A stretch of DNA of 61,219 nt from an uncultured Clostridium sp. (GTDB lineage Bacteria > Bacillota > Clostridia > TANB77 > CAG-508): the NCBI GenBank assembly GCA_947064765.1, contig CAMSWH010000006.1, positions 1 through 61,219 on the forward strand, given 5' to 3'. Below are positions 1-7,203 of the stretch, piece after piece (the first letter of the stretch is position 1; the number at the start of each line of letters is the position of its first letter). Position numbers and translations under genes: made by a program. The notes under the pieces are model-generated. The model searched no databases. It saw only the letters and a program-made list of their open reading frames with translations, and was not told the DNA's origin.

Positions 1-44
1 ATTGTCGTAGGTGACTGGAGTTCAGACGTGTGCTCTTCCGATCT
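1..44 (-). other. Illumina TruSeq read-2 adapter + i7 index (CTACGACA) remaining at contig start
   Basis: attgtcgtag gtgactggagttcagacgtgtgctcttccgatct is the reverse complement of AGATCGGAAGAGCACACGTCTGAACTCCAGTCAC-CTACGACA-AT. Confidence 0.99.
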
Positions 45-1107
45 AATATTTTGCTATTTCTATAATATCTTTAATTTCAGAACCAATTTGGTCTTCTGTA
101 ATAAAGTTATGTGCATCATCTTGACGGAACATTCTAACTCTAAATAAACCATTTAATTGTCCTGATTTTTCATTTCTATGAATTACATCTATATCATTAA
201 ATCTTAATGGTAAGTCTTTATAACTTCTTAATTTAGAAGCAAATATTTTTATTGCATTTGGACAATTCATTGGTTTTAATGCTTGTTCTTTTCCATCTGA
301 ATCTGTTAAAACAAACATATCTTCTTTGTAATGATCCCAGTGCCCTGATATTTTCCAAAGTTCACTACTATTTAATTGAGGTCCAGAAAATTCCATATAT
401 CCTCTTTTTTCATGTTCTTTTCTCCAAAGATCTATTAAAATATTCATCATTTTAAATCCCTTTGGCATCCAATATGCCATACCTGGTGCTGTTTCATCAA
501 AAAAGAACAAATCTAATTCTTTTCCAAGTTTTCTATGATCTCTTTTTTTTGCTTCTTCTATCATATTTAGATATTCTTCAAGTTCACTTGCCTTTGGAAA
601 TGATATACCATAAATTCTTTGTAACATTTTGTTATGTTCATCACCTCTCCAATAAGCTCCTGAAGATGTCAATAATTTTACTGCTTTTACTGCTCCTGTT
701 GTTGGTAAGTGTGGTCCTCTACATAAATCTGTAAAATCTCCTTGTTTATAAAAAGAAATTACTTCTCCTTCTGGTAATTCTTTAATTAATTCTACTTTGT
801 AAGGCTCATTCTTTTCTTCCATAAATTTGATAGCCTCTTCTCTTGAAAGCTCAAATCTTTCAATCTCTAAATCTTCTTTAATGATTTTTTTCATTTCTTC
901 TTCGATTGCTCTTAAATCTTCCTCTGAAAATGGTTTTTCTACATCAAAATCATAATAAAACCCATTTTCAATCGCTGGTCCTATTGTAACCTTTGCTTCT
1001 GGAAACAATCTTTTTACTGCTTGAGCCATAATATGAGAAGTTGTATGCCAATACATACTCTCCTCTACTTCCATTGTTTTTCCTCCATGTAATTTTACTT
1101 TAAACAT
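43..1107 (-). CDS. thrS: Threonyl-tRNA synthetase, 3'-truncated by contig end; likely start at 1107 (MFKVKLHGGKTMEVEES), stop codon is adapter-derived
   Basis: TGS/tRNA_SAD/class II aaRS sequence (HTTSHIMAQAVKRLFPEAKVTIGPAIENGFYYDF; GPHLPTTGAVKAVKLL; MNCPNAIKIF); SD AAGGAGG before ATG. Confidence 0.97.
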   Translation of the reverse strand: MFKVKLHGGKTMEVEESMYWHTTSHIMAQAVKRLFPEAKVTIGPAIENGFYYDFDVEKPFSEEDLRAIEEEMKKIIKEDLEIERFELSREEAIKFMEEKNEPYKVELIKELPEGEVISFYKQGDFTDLCRGPHLPTTGAVKAVKLLTSSGAYWRGDEHNKMLQRIYGISFPKASELEEYLNMIEEAKKRDHRKLGKELDLFFFDETAPGMAYWMPKGFKMMNILIDLWRKEHEKRGYMEFSGPQLNSSELWKISGHWDHYKEDMFVLTDSDGKEQALKPMNCPNAIKIFASKLRSYKDLPLRFNDIDVIHRNEKSGQLNGLFRVRMFRQDDAHNFITEDQIGSEIKDIIEIAKY

Positions 1108-1224
1108 AATAAATTCCTCCTTCTCCTCGCTTTGTTCGCCAAGCATACTTCAATAATTTTCTTCGAAAATTCTCGAAACTACGACAACAAAAAAGCCAAG
1201 TATAAAAAATTTATTTTAAGTACA

Positions 1225-1465
1225 AAAATCCCCTATAGGTATCTTTTGTACCTATAGGGGTAAGTTTATTTCTCACGGTTCCACCCTACTGTTTAACTCT
1301 TAATAGATTTATAACGCTATCTTTGCGCCACTTTTTCAAGTGGAAACTCCAAGGTAGTTTTTCAAATATGTTTTCTTAGATTAGTTTCCAGCTAATAACT
1401 AATCCTCTCTGTAAGTAACCTATATTTTACTTTTCCTCTTCACAGTTTATATATACTACGTAAAT
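1225..1465 (-). promoter_or_regulatory. T-box leader of thrS
   Basis: Minus strand has T-box core AGGGTGGAACCGTGAG, an AGAGAGGATTAG segment, GCTGGAAA, AGTA/GAA E-loop-like segments and a Thr-codon-containing specifier region (AAACTACCTTGG), followed by a terminator. Confidence 0.93.
1230..1260 (-). terminator. Intrinsic terminator of the thrS T-box leader
   Basis: Perfect 12-bp stem CCCCTATAGGTA/TACCTATAGGGG followed by ATTTTTG on the minus strand. Confidence 0.93.
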
Positions 1466-1579
1466 ATAATACCATTTTTTTCTAATTATGTCAATTAATT
1501 ATTTTAAAATTTAAATATATTAAATAAATTATTTATTATCTTATATTTAAAGTACTTATACATATTATAACTTATTTAC

Positions 1580-2173
1580 TTACTTTTCTTTAAAAAAGTT
1601 CGCTAATTTTTCTTTAACATTTAGTGGATTTAAATTAAATATTAAAATAATAGCAGCTGTTGATAGTAAAAATGATTTTAATATTTCTATTATCATTTCT
1701 TTTTTATTATCAAATAAATCTATAAATACTGGTATTCTCCAGATTGGCATTAATATAAAAATTATAAATATTATTAGTTCTAAAACTTCTCCTATTTTAA
1801 GAGTTACTTGCTTATTATGTTCTCTTGTAACAGGATTGTAGTCTCTTAAATTTCTTTTTATATAAAATATATAGTTAATTAAGGTTGCTGATATAATTAA
1901 TATTCCTGTAAAAATATATAATATCACTTCATTTCTATCATAATTAGATTGTTTAGCAAATACAAAACATTGCACCCCAAGTATAATTATAATTGTAGAA
2001 ATTATTGATAAGGAATAATATTTTGTAAGTAAACTTATCAACTCATTAAATTCTACTTTATTTCTTTTATGATGTTTATGAAATATAAAATAGTACATAA
2101 TTCCCAATACTATTAAATATATTCCTATACCAATTGTTGTTATATTAAAACTACTTAATCTAAAATTAGGCAT
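1580..2173 (-). CDS. Hypothetical multi-pass membrane protein
   Basis: 197-aa ORF with several hydrophobic segments. Confidence 0.7.
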   Translation of the reverse strand: MPNFRLSSFNITTIGIGIYLIVLGIMYYFIFHKHHKRNKVEFNELISLLTKYYSLSIISTIIIILGVQCFVFAKQSNYDRNEVILYIFTGILIISATLINYIFYIKRNLRDYNPVTREHNKQVTLKIGEVLELIIFIIFILMPIWRIPVFIDLFDNKKEMIIEILKSFLLSTAAIILIFNLNPLNVKEKLANFFKEK

Positions 2174-2228
2174 TTTTATTTTTCCACTCTTTCTAATATT
2201 TATTCTTATTAATTAAATTTCTTATTTT

Positions 2229-2810
2229 CTATGATTTTTTCATATTATTTATATAATATTTATCCTCTAGTGGTTTATCAAAACTTATAACTGGTACATT
2301 TGATATTTCAATATTATAAAATCTTCTAAAAACTCCTTGAACATCAATAGATGTAACTTTACTTTCATCTACTTCTAAAAGCTTTATCATGTCTTTAACT
2401 GATTGTTCATCTTTTCCTTCTATTTCAAGATATGTTGGTATATAAGGCCAAGAATCAATATCTAGTTCTACATTATTTAAAACATATCTTGTTCTTTTAT
2501 TTTCTTGATATGTATGTGCTGTATACCCAAGCTCATTTAATATATTATTTGTTTCTTCAAAATTAGAAACTTCTACTTCCATTTCTTTTGTTCCATTAAT
2601 TTCTAAACTTTCTAATTTTTTTATTGTTAACGTAGTCTTTTTTCCATCAGTTCTTAATCTAATCCATTTATTGTCATCTTTTGGAATAAAATTATAAATT
2701 TTTCTTTTATAATTAAAATCAGCTATTTTTTCTGCTCCTAATTTTTCTAATTTTCTTATTAAATTTTCTTTATCTATTTCTAGAACTCTTACTTCATATT
2801 CAGTATGCAC
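2229..2810 (-). CDS. CYTH-domain protein (class IV adenylate cyclase / thiamine-triphosphatase-like); likely GTG start at 2810
   Basis: EYEVRVLEI, WIRLRTDGKKTTLTIK, KRTRYVLNNVELDIDSWPYIPTYLEIEG; SD GGAGG upstream of GTG CAT ACT. Confidence 0.85.
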   Translation of the reverse strand: MHTEYEVRVLEIDKENLIRKLEKLGAEKIADFNYKRKIYNFIPKDDNKWIRLRTDGKKTTLTIKKLESLEINGTKEMEVEVSNFEETNNILNELGYTAHTYQENKRTRYVLNNVELDIDSWPYIPTYLEIEGKDEQSVKDMIKLLEVDESKVTSIDVQGVFRRFYNIEISNVPVISFDKPLEDKYYINNMKKS

Positions 2811-2935
2811 AATTTTTCTCCTCCATATCTTATAATATGTAAAGTATATCAAAATTATTTGTTTTGTACAAGTAATCTAAATTCAGTATATAAATTTCTT
2901 GATTTTTTATTTCTTTAAATATATAATAATTTCAT

Positions 2936-3011
2936 GCTTATATAGCTCAGTTGGTAGAGCAACAGATTCGTAACCTGTAGGTCGGCGGTTCGATTCCGCC
3001 TATAAGCTCCA
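2936..3011 (+). tRNA. tRNA-Thr (anticodon CGT), CCA encoded
   Basis: Cloverleaf: GCTTATA/TATAAGC acceptor, GCTC..GAGC D-stem, TTCGTAA anticodon loop, GGCGG TTCGATT CCGCC T-arm, T+CCA. Confidence 0.95.
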
Positions 3012-3212
3012 TTTTTTTGTCTTTTTTTAATCTATAATATTTTTATTTTTTCTACAAAATACAACATTTTTTTCACAAAAGATATTATATACTTTTATTA
3101 ATCTCAAACAAATGTGCATTTCTGTATCTCGTTTAAATGTGCAAAAAAAGAGTGTATAAAATATTAGAAAATGCATATATAATTTTTTTAATTTTATAGG
3201 AGGTATATAAAT

Positions 3213-3377
3213 ATGTTTAAAATCCAAAAAGCTGAAACAATAAACAAAACTTTTCGTATGCCAATAGAACTTGTATCAAAGCTTCAAATAGTAGCTCAAG
3301 AGCAAGAAATTTCTATGAATAATCTAATTGTTCAATGTTGTGAATATGCACTTGATCATTTAGATACAAAAAAGTAA
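3213..3377 (+). CDS. Small (54 aa) ribbon-helix-helix / Arc-like DNA-binding protein, absent from ORF track
   Basis: SD aggagg then ATG; MFKIQKAETINKTFRMPIELVSKLQIVAQEQEISMNNLIVQCCEYALDHLDTKK, beta strand (KTFRMP) plus two helices. Confidence 0.85.
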   Translation: MFKIQKAETINKTFRMPIELVSKLQIVAQEQEISMNNLIVQCCEYALDHLDTKK

Positions 3378-3443
3378 AGTTTACATATTTTACTAAAATC
3401 TTAAGAGTATAAGATTAATATTTCCTATTAAAATTGAGATACA

Positions 3444-3477
3444 AAAAATAAATCACTATTACTAGTGATTTATTTTT
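3444..3477. terminator. Bidirectional intrinsic terminator
   Basis: Perfect 15-bp stem AAAAATAAATCACTA-TTAC-TAGTGATTTATTTTT between convergent genes. Confidence 0.85.
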
Positions 3478-3545
3478 ATATAACTTTAGAATAATTACTC
3501 AGTTATACTGAAATTTTAAATTCATGTATAATATAAATTTTCACT

Positions 3546-5573
3546 TTAACTTTTAATACTTTCTTTAACATTTTTTAATTTAGTTTCTTTTTCCTTTATC
3601 ATACTACAAATTAAATCTGCTGATTTTTCTACTCCTAATGCATCACTATTAATGCATATATCGTAGTTTGAATGATCACTCCATTCTTTTTCTGTATAAT
3701 ACTTATAATGATTTGCTCTTAATTTATCAATTCTTTTTATTTCTTTTTCAGCTTTATTAGTATCAAATCCATAAATTTCAGTTGCTCTTTTTATTTTGTC
3801 TTCCATATCACTATATATAAATACTTTTATTACATTTTCTCTATCTTTTAATATAAAATCAGAGCATCTACCTATAATTACACAAGATTCTTTGCTAGCA
3901 ACTTCTTTTATCATTTCAGATTCTTTTATAAATAGTTCATCACTATTATCTAATCCAAAATAATATCCATTATTTAATCCTGCTAATATATCTCTTTTTT
4001 GTTCATTACTCTCTATATATTCTTCTGATAATCCTGTCTCTAGCGCTAATTTTGTAATAAACTCTTTATCATAAAATTTAATTCCTAATTTATCAGCAAT
4101 CAATCTTCCTACGTATCTACCTCCAGAACCATATTCTCTTGATACAGTAATTACAATTTTTTTGTTTAATTTATTATCTGTGCTTGTATCATCTATTAAA
4201 GCTTCGCTTACTTTATTTGATTTTCCTAAATTTTTAATTTCTAAAATAAGTAATACTACTGCTATACAAAATGCTGTTCCGTCTGCAAATGGACCTGCAT
4301 ATAGCATTCCTTGTATTCCAAATATTTTTCCTAATATAGCAAATGCTGGTATTAATATTAAAATTTGTCTTGATAATGATAAAATTGCACTTTTGAAACT
4401 CTTTCCTATTGCTTGGAAGAATATACCTGATGGTATTTGTACACCATTACAAATACATAGCATTAAATATATTCTAAATGATAAACATGCAAATTCCATA
4501 TAAAGTTCATCACCACTACCAAATATAGAAATTAATTGTCTTGGTATTGATTGAAATAAAATAAATGCTATTGTACTAACAATTAAGCTTAATCCTAAAA
4601 CTAATTTTAAAGTTTGTTTTACTCTATCATATTTTCCTGCTCCATAATTATATCCAACTATTGGTTGTGCTCCTGATGCAATTCCTATAATTATACTATT
4701 TAATATCTGACTAATTTTCATAACTATACCAAGTACAGTAATTGGTATTTCTGAACCATATTTTGAGTATGCACCGTATTTTGCAAGCAAATTATTCTCT
4801 ACTGCCATAACAACTACAAAACTCATTTGCGTTATAAAACTACTTATTCCAAGTAAAGCAACTTTTTTTATTATATTTATTTGTAGTTTAAAATCTTTTT
4901 TCTCTAAAGAAATTGATTTAAATTTCTTTATATACATTATATTTATAGCAAAAGTTAAAAATTGACTTATTATTGTTGCTATAGCAGCACCTTGTACTCC
5001 CATTTTAAATACAAATATAAATATTGGATCTAAAATTACATTTAAAATAGCTCCTGATACCATAGAAGTCATTGCATATTTTGGATTTCCGTCAGCTCTA
5101 ATAATTGAATTTAAAGATATACCAATCATCATAAAAGGTAATCCTATAACAATAATATAACCATAATTTAAAGCATATTCTCTTAAATTATCTGTACACC
5201 CAAAAAGATTTAATAATTGTGGTAAAAATGTTATTGAAATTATAAAGAAAATAATAGCAAGTGTTACTGCTGTTCCTATACCATTTGCAACCCCTTTTCC
5301 TGCTTCTTTTTTCTTCTTTTCTCCTAATTTCAAACTTAAGTATGCTGATGAACCATCACCTAACATTAAAGCAAATGCTAAACATACTATAACTAAAGGA
5401 AATACAACATTAGTAGCTCCATTTCCTAAATATCCAACTCCCCATCCAATAAATATTTGATCAACAATATTATATAAAGAGTTTACTAATAGTGATATTA
5501 TACATGGTATAGAAAATTTCTTCATTAATTTTCCGATTTTCTCATGTCCTAAAATATTTTCTTCGTTTTCCAT
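3546..5573 (-). CDS. MATE-family efflux transporter fused to C-terminal cytidylate-kinase-like domain
   Basis: N-terminus MENEENILGHEKIGKLMKKFSIPCIISLLVNSLYNIVDQIFIG typical of MATE; last ~205 aa ITVSREYGSGGRYVGRLIADKLGIKFYDKEFI = cytidylate kinase-like family; ATG at 5573 preceded by AAAGGGG. Confidence 0.9.
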   Translation of the reverse strand: MENEENILGHEKIGKLMKKFSIPCIISLLVNSLYNIVDQIFIGWGVGYLGNGATNVVFPLVIVCLAFALMLGDGSSAYLSLKLGEKKKKEAGKGVANGIGTAVTLAIIFFIISITFLPQLLNLFGCTDNLREYALNYGYIIVIGLPFMMIGISLNSIIRADGNPKYAMTSMVSGAILNVILDPIFIFVFKMGVQGAAIATIISQFLTFAINIMYIKKFKSISLEKKDFKLQINIIKKVALLGISSFITQMSFVVVMAVENNLLAKYGAYSKYGSEIPITVLGIVMKISQILNSIIIGIASGAQPIVGYNYGAGKYDRVKQTLKLVLGLSLIVSTIAFILFQSIPRQLISIFGSGDELYMEFACLSFRIYLMLCICNGVQIPSGIFFQAIGKSFKSAILSLSRQILILIPAFAILGKIFGIQGMLYAGPFADGTAFCIAVVLLILEIKNLGKSNKVSEALIDDTSTDNKLNKKIVITVSREYGSGGRYVGRLIADKLGIKFYDKEFITKLALETGLSEEYIESNEQKRDILAGLNNGYYFGLDNSDELFIKESEMIKEVASKESCVIIGRCSDFILKDRENVIKVFIYSDMEDKIKRATEIYGFDTNKAEKEIKRIDKLRANHYKYYTEKEWSDHSNYDICINSDALGVEKSADLICSMIKEKETKLKNVKESIKS

Positions 5574-5768
5574 CTTTTTCCCCTTTCTATATCCATTTTT
5601 TGCTAGCGCTATGTAAAAAACATAAGTTAGTTGTTTTTGCCAACTTATATAGTTTATCATAAAAAAACACTTATTGTCAACATAAAGTCTATTATAATTA
5701 TAACAAGCCTACGACTTTCCATTTATTAGAAAATCTTAGGCTTGCTTCGTTCATACTCTTATTTACTT

Positions 5769-7133
5769 TTATTGTACTGTATTTTCTACATTTGTTTCGT
5801 TAGTTGCTGCCACTGTATTAGTGTCTTCAGTTTCTACTGTATTTGTAGCTTCATTTGCAACAGTATTTGTATCTACATCATTAGTATTTGTGATATTTGT
5901 ATCCCCTTCATTTTCTGCTGGTTGAGTTTGCTCAACATTTTCTGTATCTGGATTTTCATTTGTTACTGTATCTTGATTTCCTTCACCAATTTGTTGTTCA
6001 TAACTTAAAGAAAATAATTCTTCTTCTTGGCTTCCATCAACTTTTACCATTTTAATGTATGCTGATTCATCTGTGCTATCTAAGTAAACAACCCAATTTC
6101 CAACAACATCTATAAATGATGAATATGTTTCTAATGTTTTTACTTTTTCTGGTTCTTGTGAAGATCCATCTGTTTTTATTCTAAAAATACATACTGTTAA
6201 ATCTTCATTTTCAAAGTCAAGATAATTTAAATAATATAAATAATCATCTTTCAAATTTAAATTATATGCTGTTGTGTCTAAAATTAATTCTTCATTACCT
6301 GAATCAATCTTTGTTTTATAAATTTGTTTTTCTTCATTAGTGTAATATACATAATCATCTTCAATATTTACACTATATAGTCTTTTTCCTTCTAATATAG
6401 GTCTTTCATTTGATCCATCAATATTCATTATATAAGTAATATAGTCGCTTGAATTTTCTTCCATCTTATTATAAATGATATAATCTTTTGTTATTCCTAA
6501 ATATCCTGTTCCATTTTCAGTTACAACTGCTTTATCTGAACCATCTAATTTCATTTTATATATATTAGCATCTACACCAATATAATAAACTGAATTATTT
6601 ATTACATAAATTTCATAGCAATTATTATTGAATTCATTATCATTGATTACTTGTAAATCTGAACCATCTAATTTCATTTTATATATTTTGTTATCAATTT
6701 CATCTTCTTCACTAAAAGATTCTGCACCTACTCCAATGAAATATAAATAATTTCCACAAACATTTAATGATAATATATCTGCATCATTCATATATAATTC
6801 TTTTTTACCTGAACCATTTGTTTTTACTTTATAAATTCCAATTTTTGAACTATCTTCATTTGGTGCTACATAATAAATCCAATTTCCTTGTAAGCTTGCA
6901 TATCCATAGTTTCTTATATTTCCTATTGAATTTCCTACTTTATTGTTTCTTCCGAATACTAAATATCCAACTATTAATAATACTGCTATGACTGCTATAA
7001 TTATTGCTATAATTATAATATTATTTTTTTTACCTTCTCCACTTTTTTCTTTTTTTGTTTCTTTCTTTTGGCATTTTTCACAAAGTGTATTTTCGCCATC
7101 AGGAATTTCTTTTCCACATTTTGTACAATTCAC
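5769..7133 (-). CDS. Zinc-ribbon / TM / DUF5050-like beta-propeller protein with Thr/Asn-rich C-terminal tail
   Basis: CTKCGKEIPDGENTLCEKC; one TM; repeated IYKMKLDGSD..I/V blades; NTVxNExTNTV tail. Confidence 0.75.
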   Translation of the reverse strand: MNCTKCGKEIPDGENTLCEKCQKKETKKEKSGEGKKNNIIIIAIIIAVIAVLLIVGYLVFGRNNKVGNSIGNIRNYGYASLQGNWIYYVAPNEDSSKIGIYKVKTNGSGKKELYMNDADILSLNVCGNYLYFIGVGAESFSEEDEIDNKIYKMKLDGSDLQVINDNEFNNNCYEIYVINNSVYYIGVDANIYKMKLDGSDKAVVTENGTGYLGITKDYIIYNKMEENSSDYITYIMNIDGSNERPILEGKRLYSVNIEDDYVYYTNEEKQIYKTKIDSGNEELILDTTAYNLNLKDDYLYYLNYLDFENEDLTVCIFRIKTDGSSQEPEKVKTLETYSSFIDVVGNWVVYLDSTDESAYIKMVKVDGSQEEELFSLSYEQQIGEGNQDTVTNENPDTENVEQTQPAENEGDTNITNTNDVDTNTVANEATNTVETEDTNTVAATNETNVENTVQ

Positions 7134-7176
7134 TTTTTTTCCTCCTTAAAATTAATAATTATTTATTTGTTGTAAT

Positions 7177-7198
7177 AAAAGGGCTTTTAAAGCCCTTC
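7177..7198 (-). terminator. Intrinsic terminator of the 7204-8955 gene
   Basis: Minus strand AAGGGCTTTAAAAGCCCTTTTATT. Confidence 0.8.
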
Positions 7199-7203
7199 TA
7201 ATA

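Noticed and set aside
252-734. Many plus-strand ORFs of 60-145 aa antisense to clear genes (e.g. 252-455, 462-734, 4162-4503, 21504-21899, 28166-28555, 60051-60488)
   Set aside because: Low-complexity Leu/Ile/Phe/Ser-rich translations with no SD, complementary to well-supported CDS; expected from AT-rich antisense frames.
3027-3227. 66-aa minus ORF upstream of the RHH gene
   Set aside because: Overlaps the RHH promoter/SD, hydrophobic low-complexity translation, no SD of its own.
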